From a virus, in IMG/VR virus record IMGVR_UViG_3300034418_006340, positions 1 through 26,847 of that record: 26,847 nucleotides of DNA; one strand, 5' to 3'. A model generated the notes under the pieces. It was not told the DNA's origin. It made no database searches and saw nothing but the letters and a program-made list of their open reading frames with translations. Position numbers and translations under genes: made by a program. Positions 1-7,441 of this stretch are shown piece by piece (the stretch's first letter is position 1; every line of letters begins with the position of its first letter).

Positions 1-394
1 GCCTAACTAATTTTTTAGCTTTTTTAGCCTCGGGATCTGCATCCCATAATTCATTAGTCATTTTCCAATTTGGTGGAAGTGGATTTATTAGTTTCCCACT
101 TTCATCAAAGTAAGGGGTTAATCTTCGTTTCCTTATACCTATTAAACCCATTCTATGTGGAAGCTTAAAATCATAAGACTCGTAGAGTATTAAATCCCTT
201 AATCTAAGATTAAAGGCATCTACTACTTTACAATAATCCTGATAGGTTACATAAAACCTACTATTCTTATTGATAGTCCCATTCTTCCTATTGGGTTTAA
301 ATTCTCTAAAATACAAGTTAGCATAGAACTTATAAAAATCTGGAGTCTTTATATGTGTTTTATGTCTCTCTTGCTGCTTCCCTTTTTTTTCCAT
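1..394 (-). CDS. Conserved phage protein of unknown function, C-terminus cut off by window edge
   Basis: The reading frame begins with ATG at 394-392, directly next to the stop codon of the upstream gene, and stays open for 131 codons to the window edge, so the stop is not seen. The N-terminus is basic (M-E-K-K-G-K-Q-Q). It is followed by an aromatic-rich stretch (DFYKFYANLYF) and a basic segment around GLIGIRKRRL, then a Pro-rich PLPPNW. No membrane segment or signal peptide is visible. I do not recognise a catalytic motif. It is the last gene of the visible co-directional run, after the exonuclease and the connector-like gene, so a role in virion assembly or nucleic-acid binding is possible but only inferred. 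Confidence 0.8.
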   Translation of the reverse strand, partial: MEKKGKQQERHKTHIKTPDFYKFYANLYFREFKPNRKNGTINKNSRFYVTYQDYCKVVDAFNLRLRDLILYESYDFKLPHRMGLIGIRKRRLTPYFDESGKLINPLPPNWKMTNELWDADPEAKKAKKLVR

Positions 395-1090
395 TTACTG
401 TTTTGTGAAATCCTCTTTAGCATCATTAGCCTCATCTTTAGGCATTTGCATAGATAATCCAAGTTGCTTTAGAATTTGCTCCTTCATATAAGGTACCATC
501 CAATTATTGATAGGGTACTCATCATCATAAGAGAAACAGCTATTGTTAGTTACGTCACAAGAAAAGTCTTGTAAGTCCTCTGGATTTGCAAAAACTCCTC
601 TGACGTTTACATAATCTAAAGTCTGCATCGCTGGATCCTGAATCAAAAGATAGATATAGTCATTTAACAGAAAAGATACGGGAGCTTTCTTCCCGTATTT
701 ATTATGCATCGAGTATACTGCCTTTTGAAAAGGGTCAAAACTAAATGGTTTACTTATTTTATTAACTGGACCTACTCGTGTAATAGCAGGTCCAGAGTGT
801 AGTTCTATTAAAGCAGGAATCTTCTTCTTTGTTCTAAGAGCTGTACAGCCTGAGGTAATATCACAGCAATCTGCTGCATCTACTTCTTCAAGCTCTAAGC
901 ATCCTAAATCCTGCTCAAGATGTGGGTCTATTTTACGTCCTGATTTATTATATTCATTTCTGAGCCATAAAGCTCTTTGGTTAGCTAGATGATATGCAAT
1001 GTTTCTTCTAGATAAGTCAGTATCGTCAGAGATTTGTCCTCCCCTAACTAATTCCATGATATCAAAAACCAATTCGTTAAATGTAGCCAT
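395..1090 (-). CDS. Connector/ring-type structural protein (putative)
   Basis: A 231-aa soluble protein with no membrane segment. The N-terminal ~50 residues (MATFNELVFDIMELVRGG, then SDDTDLSRRNIAYHLANQRA) look like the helical start of phage head-tail adaptor or ring proteins. A central part is rich in Cys (DLGCLELEEVDAADCCDITSGC), followed by a beta-rich region with an FSFDPFQKAVYSM segment and a Pro/Trp-containing C-terminal helix (WMVPYMKEQILKQL). I recall this pattern from conserved structural proteins of crAss-like and other Bacteroidota phages, where it is an assembly protein of the head-tail region; that assignment is from memory. The start overlaps the stop of the exonuclease gene by one base (TAATG), suggesting translational coupling. 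The cluster of five Cys within about 25 residues is unusual for a cytosolic phage protein. Confidence 0.72.
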   Translation of the reverse strand: MATFNELVFDIMELVRGGQISDDTDLSRRNIAYHLANQRALWLRNEYNKSGRKIDPHLEQDLGCLELEEVDAADCCDITSGCTALRTKKKIPALIELHSGPAITRVGPVNKISKPFSFDPFQKAVYSMHNKYGKKAPVSFLLNDYIYLLIQDPAMQTLDYVNVRGVFANPEDLQDFSCDVTNNSCFSYDDEYPINNWMVPYMKEQILKQLGLSMQMPKDEANDAKEDFTKQ

Positions 1091-2007
1091 TAATCTTTCA
1101 TTTTAGAGTAAACAGTTTTGCTTACTTTGTAATATTTATTACAGTCTGTACATTGCAGTAGATGCTGCTCAGTTCCAGCTGATGTGTGCATTTCTTTTAT
1201 GTGTGTATGCTCTGCGCTACCACATCCTGGACAACTCTCTTTAGAACCGTTTAATTTAGCTCCTACGTGAGTCTCAGGTTTTATATAAGTATATAACTTC
1301 TGATAAACTCTTTCTAGAAGGGTTACATCCTTCTTACAATAGTCTACCATCTTTGTCATAGATTCTTTACAATTGGATTCACAGATGCTTGTCCATAGAG
1401 AGAAGCCTCCAGTTTCCATTTTATGCTCTCCTAAGAGCACTTGGGCTAAATAGTCTAGCTTGTTAGAGTTAAAGTTAAATCCTCCATTACGGACCTTCCT
1501 AAGTGTGTCTAAGGACTTCACATAAGCTGGGAATGGAATCTGATGCATAACTGCTCTTGTTCTAAGCCAAGGAATATCAAATCTATCCCCATTATGTCCA
1601 ATAACTTCATCTGCTTTCATCATCTCCTCTGTGAAGATCTCTAGCATTGTTTTATCACATTGATTCTCATCCCATGTAAGGGAGAATACTTTCTCATCAC
1701 CTTCCCATTTCCAACAGATACAAATAATTGCTCTCTCTTTAATAATGTTATGGTGCCCTAAATTAATTTTATATCCTGCTCTCCAAGAGTACATGATATT
1801 AGGACTAGTCTCAATATCAAAAAACATTCTCTTGAAAGGTTTAGTTGGAGCAGAGTCTGCTGTTAAACCTAGTTCTTTTCTTACTTCCTGTACCGCTTCC
1901 CCGCATTTCTTCTTCGGGATTCCAAAAAGCCTAGAGAGTTTGGGGGTACCTGATTTCAGATACCCCTGTTTTTCTCTAAGAATTATTTTTAATTCCTCTT
2001 TTGTCAT
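1090..2007 (-). CDS. DEDD-family 3'-5' exonuclease with N-terminal helical domain and C-terminal zinc ribbon
   Basis: The central domain (about residues 58-245) is an RNase H-like 3'-5' exonuclease: ExoI motif FDIET at 63-67 (D64, E66), ExoII GHNGDRFD at 137-144 (D144) and ExoIII YCKKD at 223-227 (D227). The YxxxD form of ExoIII resembles the exonuclease domain of family B DNA polymerases, but no polymerase domain follows. Residues 1-50 are basic and helical with an RLFGIPKKKCGEAV turn that could be a DNA-binding helix-turn-helix. The C-terminus has CPGC (259-262) and CTDC (286-289), a likely zinc ribbon. The domain trio suggests a nuclease directed to specific DNA or RNA. It lies among assembly and lysis genes, not replication genes, so a role in DNA processing, host DNA degradation or late regulation is open. 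All three catalytic motifs are intact. Confidence 0.85.
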   Translation of the reverse strand: MTKEELKIILREKQGYLKSGTPKLSRLFGIPKKKCGEAVQEVRKELGLTADSAPTKPFKRMFFDIETSPNIMYSWRAGYKINLGHHNIIKERAIICICWKWEGDEKVFSLTWDENQCDKTMLEIFTEEMMKADEVIGHNGDRFDIPWLRTRAVMHQIPFPAYVKSLDTLRKVRNGGFNFNSNKLDYLAQVLLGEHKMETGGFSLWTSICESNCKESMTKMVDYCKKDVTLLERVYQKLYTYIKPETHVGAKLNGSKESCPGCGSAEHTHIKEMHTSAGTEQHLLQCTDCNKYYKVSKTVYSKMKD

Positions 2008-2010
2008 AAA

Positions 2011-2457
2011 TTATTTTTCAATGAAATATTCCTGTAACATGTAAGCCGTGTCTGTACTTACTACACTAGAGAACTCTAGAAATTCATCTAAAGGGTACTC
2101 TGCATTATTAGTGATTACTTTTCTATCTTTCTTGACAGTAGCAAACTCTACAGGTACTTTGTTCTCCATAAGTTCAGTGGCTTTCTTGGTAAAGGCCTTT
2201 TCATCTGAATATACATAATCCTGTGCTCCTTGAGGAACTTTTGTAGAATCTTTTAGTATTGGGTCTCCACTTTCTCCTCTTGTGATGTACTTCTCAAAGT
2301 TATCATCTAGAGCATCAGTAAGTTCCTTTACTACTTTATCTAAGTTCTCATAAGTAGTTCGTAAAGGCGTTTTTACAGGTGAGTCCCCTTTCCCAATTAC
2401 AGCAGCTAGTGCTTGTAATGTACCAACAGATTCTTGGTAATTCATTTCTCTTTGCAT
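2011..2457 (-). CDS. Small conserved phage protein, DUF1617-like pattern (tentative)
   Basis: A 148-aa soluble acidic protein. The first 60 residues are helical (ESVGTLQALAAVIGKG, then TTYENLDKVVKELTDALDDNFEKYI), followed by a short polar hinge and a second part with YVYSDEKAFTKKATELMENKVPVEFATV. This helix-long helix-(Y/D)-x-helix-'L.e..V.' arrangement resembles DUF1617-type small phage proteins, but the match is by eye only. It starts after a 73-base gap that contains a TATCTTTG box, so it probably heads its own transcript with the exonuclease gene three bases downstream. Function unknown. Confidence 0.7.
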   Translation of the reverse strand: MQREMNYQESVGTLQALAAVIGKGDSPVKTPLRTTYENLDKVVKELTDALDDNFEKYITRGESGDPILKDSTKVPQGAQDYVYSDEKAFTKKATELMENKVPVEFATVKKDRKVITNNAEYPLDEFLEFSSVVSTDTAYMLQEYFIEK

Positions 2458-2478
2458 AAAATATAAATTTAGTTATTA

Positions 2479-2509
2479 CAAAGATAATGGAATTATTTTA
2501 TTAATTCCT
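2479..2509 (-). promoter_or_regulatory. Putative promoter -7 box (TATCTTTG) with adjacent inverted repeat
   Basis: On the minus strand the gap before the 148-aa gene holds TATCTTTG (2486-2479), fitting the Bacteroidota TAnnTTTG -7 consensus, 22 bases before the ATG. Immediately upstream is a perfect 7-base inverted repeat, GGAATTA and TAATTCC separated by 6 bases (2489-2508). No TTTG -33 box lies at the usual distance, so use of a phage factor or an inactive site cannot be excluded. Confidence 0.45.
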
Positions 2510-2530
2510 AATTTATTTAATTATTTTTTA

Positions 2531-2758
2531 TTAATCTTCCTCTTTAGTAGGAGGAATCTTAAATAATTTCATAAACAATCCTTCCAGCAAAGTATCTTTT
2601 GCACTAAGGAATACCCAGCCTAAAACAATAATTAGTAGTGTAGTCCAGAAAGCATGATCCCCTTCAAAGAAAATATTTATAACTATTCTTGTTACGGCTA
2701 GTAACATAATAACTATTCCTATAATTGTAGTGATCCAATTCTTAAATCTTTTTTTCAT
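2531..2758 (-). CDS. Small two-helix membrane protein of the lysis cassette
   Basis: A 75-aa protein with a basic start (MKKRFKNW), two hydrophobic segments (about residues 10-31 and 37-53) joined by a short turn containing EGDHAFW, and an acidic tail (PPTKEED). Size and topology fit a class II holin, an antiholin or another small inner-membrane effector. It begins immediately after the stop codon of the preceding membrane protein gene and closes the run amidase, spanin-like, holin, membrane protein. With a larger holin-family protein already present two genes upstream, an antiholin or accessory pore role is possible; this rests on topology and context only. Confidence 0.7.
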   Translation of the reverse strand: MKKRFKNWITTIIGIVIMLLAVTRIVINIFFEGDHAFWTTLLIIVLGWVFLSAKDTLLEGLFMKLFKIPPTKEED

Positions 2759-3190
2759 TTATCTGTATTTATATCCGTTTCTAACATAATAAAGACCTGC
2801 AAAGTCTGTTCCTCCCTGATACTTCTTTCCATTAGGATGGTGGTAATCAATCTCTGTAGAGTCTGCTGTATTCACATAGTACCCTATCTTAGCCCACTTT
2901 GCTTCTTGTTGTAGATGCGGGGTCCACTTATTATAGAAAGCTATAAAGTCGTAGTACCCTAACCGCATATGTCCAAACTCAGTAATTACTTTATCTTTCT
3001 TAATTTCCCATTCATCAGCTATAGCTTCCTTTGTTGATACTCCTCTTTGTTCTTCCATAACAGATATGATGAAATCTTTGAGGTAGGGTTTAGCTAAAAT
3101 ACCTGTCCCCCCAATAAGAGTCTCAAAAGCTAGGAAGATACTAGATACGATAAGGATCCATTTCCACCAAGGGGTCTTTTTATTTTCCAT
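2759..3190 (-). CDS. Single-pass membrane protein of the lysis cassette, unknown function
   Basis: I choose the ATG at 3190-3188 (MENKKTPWW, 143 aa) over one 39 bases upstream: it gives an 11-base overlap with the holin stop (ATGGAAAATAA), the same overlap seen between the amidase and spanin-like genes, instead of about 50 bases. A basic, Trp-rich start (KKTPWWKW) leads into one membrane helix (about residues 10-32). The rest is soluble and likely periplasmic: a helical part (KEAIADEWEIKKDKVITEF), then an aromatic-rich C-terminus (GLYYVRNGYKYR). No lipobox and no known enzymatic motif. It could be a regulator of lysis or a superinfection-exclusion protein; neither can be shown. Confidence 0.7.
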   Translation of the reverse strand: MENKKTPWWKWILIVSSIFLAFETLIGGTGILAKPYLKDFIISVMEEQRGVSTKEAIADEWEIKKDKVITEFGHMRLGYYDFIAFYNKWTPHLQQEAKWAKIGYYVNTADSTEIDYHHPNGKKYQGGTDFAGLYYVRNGYKYR

Positions 3191-3704
3191 CTTTAAAGTA
3201 TTTCTGCAACCATTGGGGTAATAAGGCAATTAGTTTACGAGTAATAGCTTGGAGGCCTAGGACAAACTTAGAAGGTTTACCAACTGCTGTTAGATTTTCC
3301 CAGATACTAAATGCTTCAATAACAGCTGCAGTATATATAACTAGCTCAGTTAAGCTAAAAACTCTTCCGAGTATATCAGAAGGTTCTCCAGAGAAAAGAA
3401 AATAACCTTCAATGGTGGCAAATACTACAATACCTATTCCATATTCATAAGTCTTTTTCCAAGTTTGTCTTAATAAATAACTTTTTATTGATTTCCAAAA
3501 CAGTTTCTTAAGAGGATTAAAAGAAACTTCCTTTTCATAAAGGCTTTTCTTAATCCCTGTTAAGAGGTCTAAGAAGATTAAAATAGCGAGGCCTATCAAG
3601 GCAAATTGGACATTGAATAGTATCAAGAGTAAAGGACTAGTGAGTAGAATAGTTGCTATCTTTTTTGGTGTAAAAAGTGCTTTAGCTATAGTAGGGAATG
3701 GCAT
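3180..3704 (-). CDS. Phage holin, holin_4/TcdE-like family (putative)
   Basis: A 174-aa protein with several hydrophobic segments (about 15-31, 33-47, 88-105, 117-134). The segment LIFLDLLTGIKKSLYEKEVS carries the D-x-x-T-G-x-x-K core typical of the phage_holin_4_1 (TcdE/phi29-type) group, followed by a second basic region (KLFWKSIKSY) and a C-terminal amphipathic basic helix. The family forms inner-membrane lesions that release or activate the endolysin. It lies two genes after the amidase, behind a 47-base gap holding a TACCTTTG box, so it may be transcribed separately from the amidase for timing. The protein is slightly longer than typical members (about 130-150 aa). Confidence 0.78.
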   Translation of the reverse strand: MPFPTIAKALFTPKKIATILLTSPLLLILFNVQFALIGLAILIFLDLLTGIKKSLYEKEVSFNPLKKLFWKSIKSYLLRQTWKKTYEYGIGIVVFATIEGYFLFSGEPSDILGRVFSLTELVIYTAAVIEAFSIWENLTAVGKPSKFVLGLQAITRKLIALLPQWLQKYFKDGK

Positions 3705-3739
3705 TTTATTTCAGGGTTGTGTAGTATTTTAATGAATTA

Positions 3740-3763
3740 CAAAGGTACAAATTATTTTTGTAC
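3740..3763 (-). promoter_or_regulatory. Putative holin promoter -7 box (TACCTTTG) inside an inverted-repeat region
   Basis: On the minus strand TACCTTTG (3747-3740) fits TAnnTTTG and lies 36 bases before the holin ATG. A perfect 7-base inverted repeat, GTACAAA (3745-3751) and TTTGTAC (3757-3763), overlaps the box and the stop codon of the preceding gene. The sequence AAAAATAATTTG directly upstream of the box is nearly identical to the stretch upstream of the portal promoter box. The repeat lacks a T-run, so it reads better as an operator or promoter element than as a terminator. Confidence 0.45.
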
Positions 3764-4342
3764 TTTCTTTTTATTTCCGAAGATTTTTAATTGGATATTT
3801 AGATGTATGGTTTTATCCAGTACACCGTAGCCTAACATAAATATATGATCCTTCTTTGTCTTAAATCCTAATGTTGGGGCTATACCGAGGGTACTAGTAT
3901 TCCCATATAGATTTACCCCTCCAGTAATAGCCCAGGTATCTTTATATATGGTTTCTTTTGTCTCTATAATAACACTATCTGTGGTATGTATATATTTTGG
4001 AAACTTTGGTAGATAAGTAAAGTTTTGGTCTACTAAGGTACCATCTCTCTTTACTTGCGTAAAGATCTCTCCATCTAAGAGAGAATCATTTACTGCAGTA
4101 GTATAATTGATTATACTACTATCCTCTGAGCTAGGGATACTATCTATCACTGTAAGATGTTTAATGATAATAGAATCCTTGTAGAAGGGTATTGTGTCTG
4201 TATGTGTTTTATATGTAGTTTTTACCTCTGTGATAACCACAGGCTTGGTACCATTAGGAGTACCACATCCTTTAAAGAAAAGGATAAGGATTAGTATTCC
4301 TATTATTGCAAATAGAAATAAAGTAGTTCTATTAATCTTCAT
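3752..4342 (-). CDS. Spanin-like membrane-anchored protein with beta-rich C-terminus (putative)
   Basis: A 196-aa protein with a short basic start and one hydrophobic helix (about residues 7-24) ending in KGCG. The middle (about 30-130) is a polar Thr/Asp-rich, strand-forming stretch (TTYKTHTDTIPFYKDSIIIKHLTVIDS). The C-terminal 60 residues (136-196) show alternating hydrophobic and aromatic residues with Gly turns (AITGGVNLYGNTSTLGIAPTLGF, then HIFMLGYG, then HLNIQLKIFG), like outer-membrane beta strands. It overlaps the amidase stop by 11 bases (ATGAAGATTAA) and sits where spanin genes sit. An inner-membrane anchor, periplasmic linker and outer-membrane-like end would suit a single-protein spanin. 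The Cys after the helix could be a lipobox, but Lys at -2 argues against. Gene confidence is high, function moderate. Confidence 0.68.
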   Translation of the reverse strand: MKINRTTLFLFAIIGILILILFFKGCGTPNGTKPVVITEVKTTYKTHTDTIPFYKDSIIIKHLTVIDSIPSSEDSSIINYTTAVNDSLLDGEIFTQVKRDGTLVDQNFTYLPKFPKYIHTTDSVIIETKETIYKDTWAITGGVNLYGNTSTLGIAPTLGFKTKKDHIFMLGYGVLDKTIHLNIQLKIFGNKKKVQK

Positions 4343-5027
4343 GTTGATCTTCCCAATTTTTAATTCCCTGCACTATTGCATCAATTAAGCTAGTTTTCCA
4401 TTCTTCAGACATCATCCTAACTACTTCTAGTTTATGTGTGTGAAAGCCTGCTTCAATAAGGATAGCAGGCATAGTAGTATGCTTAAGAACATAGAAGTGG
4501 GCCTCTTTGTCTTTATCCCCGTCACTAGCTTTGTCAAATCTCCACTTAACTGTTTTTTCAAAGTTATACTCTAACTCCTGGATTACTTCATTAGCAAAAA
4601 AGTCTGAATTAGTTTGCCCCACTGAAGTATATACAGAGATACCTTGTCCTGGCATCCATACATCCCCCATGCCGTGGGCATCAGAGTGCATAGAAATATA
4701 AACACAAGGGCGAGACTTGCCCAAATCATTGGCTCTTCTAACTCTTTCTTTAAGAGAGATATCGAGATACGAATCAACAATATCAACAGAATCAATGTTA
4801 GCATCGTCTAAGGCTTTCTTTAATCGGTTTATATTATCTCTGTTGTTTACCCCTTCATAGAAACAACTTCCATCTTCAAACTTTGGGCTTCTTTTACCTG
4901 AGGTTACGTATTCTCCTGTTTTAGGGTCTGTACCCCCATGCCCTGGGTCTAAGATGTATAAAAATTTACTAGGTGCTTTCTTCTTAGCACTGGTAAGTTC
5001 CTCACCTGCTTTTTCAGCTTTACTCAT
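4332..5027 (-). CDS. N-acetylmuramoyl-L-alanine amidase (Amidase_3 family endolysin)
   Basis: A 231-aa zinc hydrolase that cleaves the amide bond between N-acetylmuramic acid and the peptide stem of peptidoglycan. The Zn ligands and catalytic residue of the Amidase_3 family are all visible: H30 in LDPGHGG, E58 in FYEGVNN, H114 in ISMHSDAH, and E192 in LIEAGFHTH. There is no signal peptide and no membrane segment; the first 20 residues are Lys/Ala/Glu-rich and probably a flexible tail. There is no separate cell-wall-binding domain, usual for phages of Gram-negative hosts. It opens the lysis cassette and overlaps the spanin-like gene; export through the holin is inferred. Between the EGVNN and NHSDAH-type motifs the enzyme follows the usual order and length. 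Confidence 0.93.
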   Translation of the reverse strand: MSKAEKAGEELTSAKKKAPSKFLYILDPGHGGTDPKTGEYVTSGKRSPKFEDGSCFYEGVNNRDNINRLKKALDDANIDSVDIVDSYLDISLKERVRRANDLGKSRPCVYISMHSDAHGMGDVWMPGQGISVYTSVGQTNSDFFANEVIQELEYNFEKTVKWRFDKASDGDKDKEAHFYVLKHTTMPAILIEAGFHTHKLEVVRMMSEEWKTSLIDAIVQGIKNWEDQHED

Positions 5028-5038
5028 AACTTAAGTTT

Positions 5039-5626
5039 TTAACAGTTACAATTCTCTAATAGTACTCCTAATCTACATACTATTTTATCTAATTCATCAA
5101 AGGTAATACAATTAAAGTCATCTGCAACAGATTCATAGTCTGTAGTAGATAATAAACTTGCTACTAAGGTAGCTCCTGTTGCAACTGATAACTCAGGTGC
5201 AGATGGGAAAGCTTCTCCTGTAGCTTTATATAAAGTAAAGGTTGTGCCGTCAGTAACTTCTCCAGCTACATATTGTCCTCCAGTATTAATATCTTCTACT
5301 AAGTCGGCTAGAGCTTCTGCTAAAGTTCCTGATCCAGTGTAAGTAGCTATTGTTGGTCCCCCTGAATATGGGATTAATGTAAGGGTCTTAGTCCCTACTA
5401 CTACATCAGTAAATACTAGATTGTACACCTCTGTAATTGTAGCTTCAATATCTTCATTAGTTAGATAATTATATATCACCTTAATAAGATAATGAATCTC
5501 CATATTACTTTGATGCAGACTATTTACACAGGAACCTACGCCTAGCTTAGAGCTAAACGTAGATAACCAAGTGCCGTGCTGACATTGAAGATACTGAAGT
5601 AACTTTGTTTTATCTGCAGCTGTCAT
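5039..5626 (-). CDS. Cys-rich phage structural protein with inserted beta domain
   Basis: A 195-aa protein built of a helical N-terminus (MTAADKTKLLQYLQC, then NMEIHYLIKVIYNYL), a central Thr/Gly-rich beta domain (about residues 68-155, TKTLTLIPYSGG, then GTTFTLYKATG), and a helical C-terminus (DDFNCITFDELDKIVCRLGVLLENCNC). Two further Cys lie at the N-terminal helix region. The tip ENCNC is shared with the protein encoded at 7442-8032. It comes last in the fibre/structural cassette, 12 bases before the amidase. Likely a virion (tail or fibre-attachment) protein; no enzyme motif is seen. The Cys pairs could bind metal or form disulfides after lysis. Confidence 0.7.
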   Translation of the reverse strand: MTAADKTKLLQYLQCQHGTWLSTFSSKLGVGSCVNSLHQSNMEIHYLIKVIYNYLTNEDIEATITEVYNLVFTDVVVGTKTLTLIPYSGGPTIATYTGSGTLAEALADLVEDINTGGQYVAGEVTDGTTFTLYKATGEAFPSAPELSVATGATLVASLLSTTDYESVADDFNCITFDELDKIVCRLGVLLENCNC

Positions 5627-5629
5627 AAT

Positions 5630-6469
5630 TTAGTTTTTAATTAGGATTGCTCCTTCTATAGTGATTTGGCCTCCTGATGGAGTAGCCTCTGTACCGTAGA
5701 TAATTATATCCTGAGATACTGTCTCATCATATCCTGTAGGTCTTATAGAGACTGTGTAAGGATCTACATACACTGCAGTGTTACCTTTAGCGCTTAGTAC
5801 TCCACTAGGAATAACTTCTCCTGTAGTCATATTGTTAAATAATACAGTAACCTCTAGTACCCAGGCTCCAATGATATCAGTTACAACAGCATTAGTATAA
5901 AGAGTACCTGTACCTCCTGCAGAGAATTCAACATCAATTGTTTTTAATTCTGCGGCAGTAGTTGTAGTAGCCCCCCAAGCTTTTAATGTAAAAGACTGTC
6001 CTCTGGTATCAAAAGTATCTGCTGGGATTGTTAAAGTAGCCAAGGCTTGCTGGCCTGCAGCATTTATAGTAGTAGCTGCTGTCCCTAGGTAGTCAATAGT
6101 TGGACTAGGCACTTCAGTTAAAGCTGCTGGAAGTATTATTGCAGTTTGATTTGCACTAGGTATCCAAGTTAGTTCCCAGGCAGAGCCCGTATAATAAGCT
6201 TTTACTTCAAACTCTTTCTGAAGCAAATGAGTAGGAACTGCTGTTCCAAGTATTGTCACTGTACCGCCAAGTATTGTGGCAGTGTAATGAAAATTCAAAG
6301 TATGACCTTCAGCTAAAGTTCCACTAGTTGTTATATTTGTAGTTCCTGCAATAGTCACAGATCCAGAAGAAATGATATTAAAAGATGTATATGCATCTGT
6401 AATTACAATTGTTTCTGTAGCTGGTGTTGCGGTTAATGTTATATCTAAAGGTAGTTCAAAAGTAGCCAT
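5630..6469 (-). CDS. Beta-rich phage structural (fibre/tail) protein
   Basis: A 279-aa protein of almost pure beta character, rich in Thr, Ala, Val and Gly with very few charged residues. It starts MATFELPLDITLTATPATETIVITDAYTSF and has a repetitive N-terminal section (SGSVTIAGTTNITTSGTL, then TILGGTVTILGT) that looks like short parallel-beta rungs. The C-terminal half (about 150-279) resembles a jelly-roll fold of receptor-binding tips. No enzyme signature. It is separated by three bases from the downstream Cys-rich gene and overlaps the collagen-like gene by one base, so the three are co-translated. Fibre or decoration protein by composition and context. Confidence 0.68.
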   Translation of the reverse strand: MATFELPLDITLTATPATETIVITDAYTSFNIISSGSVTIAGTTNITTSGTLAEGHTLNFHYTATILGGTVTILGTAVPTHLLQKEFEVKAYYTGSAWELTWIPSANQTAIILPAALTEVPSPTIDYLGTAATTINAAGQQALATLTIPADTFDTRGQSFTLKAWGATTTTAAELKTIDVEFSAGGTGTLYTNAVVTDIIGAWVLEVTVLFNNMTTGEVIPSGVLSAKGNTAVYVDPYTVSIRPTGYDETVSQDIIIYGTEATPSGGQITIEGAILIKN

Positions 6470-7440
6470 TATATATCAAATTTTTTGATTAGTAATTGAT
6501 TAGCTCTAACTGTATTAGCTACATTAGCTGAAGCTCCTTGTATATCAACTAAATTAGTGTTAGCAGCTATAAAAGGGAAAGCAGCATTATTATTTGCGTA
6601 AGAAGCTACTAATTGATTAGCAGAATTCACTAACCAAGATTTAAGTTCTAAGAATACTACTGTAGCACTTACTCGTGTAATAGTAATATTACCTATTAAA
6701 GCATCTGCTCCTACAAATAAATTCCAATCTAAACTTCCTACAGTAACATTAGTTCCTCCTATAAGAACTCTAATGGTACACACAGGCTTAGCTGTTCCTG
6801 TTCTATCTGCATGGAACTGAATATCTATACTGTCTCCGTTAGCAGCTAATTCTCCAGCAGCTATTGTTTCTGACATTAAAGAGCCCATTACTGCTGAGGT
6901 ACTTGTACCTTGGGTATGGTTAGCAAAAAGAACTTCTGGGTCATCTATAGAAGATGCTCCACTTGGTGCAAAAGACATTACTACATCATCTGTATCTGTA
7001 AAAGTTCCATTAGAACCTATATAAGTTATAGTGATAGTGTGGTCAGCACCGTTATCAACAACATTAGTAATCTTTCCTAATAAGAAAGTATTGGAATCAT
7101 ATTGCTTCCATACTCTAACTAGTCCATATTCATCTGTTCCTGATATTGTATTCTTGAAAGTTTCCAAGAAACCATTATAATCTGTACTGTCTGCATTAGT
7201 GTCATTGACATAAATAGCAGTTACTGAAGATAAGGTTGCGTTATTAAATCTTAACTCTGTTACTGGGGGATTAGCTGAAGTAGCGGTATCAAATACCCAC
7301 TCTCCTGAAAACCCACCAAATAGACCATCACTACCATTAGTACCATTGGTTCCATTAGAACCAGCAGCACCATCTGCGCCATCTGCGCCAGCGGGGATAG
7401 TTACTTGAGTTAGATTTGTACATGTTAAAGTATTACTCAT
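6469..7440 (-). CDS. Collagen-like tail fibre protein
   Basis: A 323-aa protein with a 17-residue lead, then eight G-x-y triplets at about residues 18-41 (GADGADGAAG, then SNGTNGTNGSDG), a collagen-like trimerising rod common in phage fibres. The remainder is beta-rich: a domain around residues 42-150 (FSGEWVFDT, ELRFNNATL, TDSTDYNGFLETFKNTISG) and a C-terminal domain from about 165 (FANHTQGTSTSAVMGSLMSETIAAG) that resembles globular heads of fibre or short-tail proteins. The short triplet region implies a short rod. The start is one base after the stop of the 196-aa gene. Receptor binding or virion surface exposure is likely; the target is unknown. Confidence 0.78.
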   Translation of the reverse strand: MSNTLTCTNLTQVTIPAGADGADGAAGSNGTNGTNGSDGLFGGFSGEWVFDTATSANPPVTELRFNNATLSSVTAIYVNDTNADSTDYNGFLETFKNTISGTDEYGLVRVWKQYDSNTFLLGKITNVVDNGADHTITITYIGSNGTFTDTDDVVMSFAPSGASSIDDPEVLFANHTQGTSTSAVMGSLMSETIAAGELAANGDSIDIQFHADRTGTAKPVCTIRVLIGGTNVTVGSLDWNLFVGADALIGNITITRVSATVVFLELKSWLVNSANQLVASYANNNAAFPFIAANTNLVDIQGASANVANTVRANQLLIKKFDI

Positions 7441-7441
7441 T

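Noticed and set aside
1745-2044. Plus-strand ORF of 99 codons
   Set aside because: It lies opposite the exonuclease gene, whose motifs are intact; no leader or neighbours on that strand support it.
3752-4342. Spanin-like protein as an outer-membrane lipoprotein through the Cys at residue 26
   Set aside because: The residues before the Cys (F-F-K-G-C) fit the lipobox poorly because of Lys at -2; kept only as an alternative in the annotation.
4583-4804. Minus-strand ORF of 73 codons, Leu/Ile-rich, inside the amidase
   Set aside because: It is an out-of-frame reading of the amidase between its zinc-ligand motifs; apparent membrane character is a frame artefact.
7330-7380. Short GGTACC/ACCATT-type repeat DNA in the collagen-like gene as a recombination or CRISPR-like repeat
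   Set aside because: The repetition is explained by G-x-y codon triplets in the collagen-like segment; no spacers or regular units exist.
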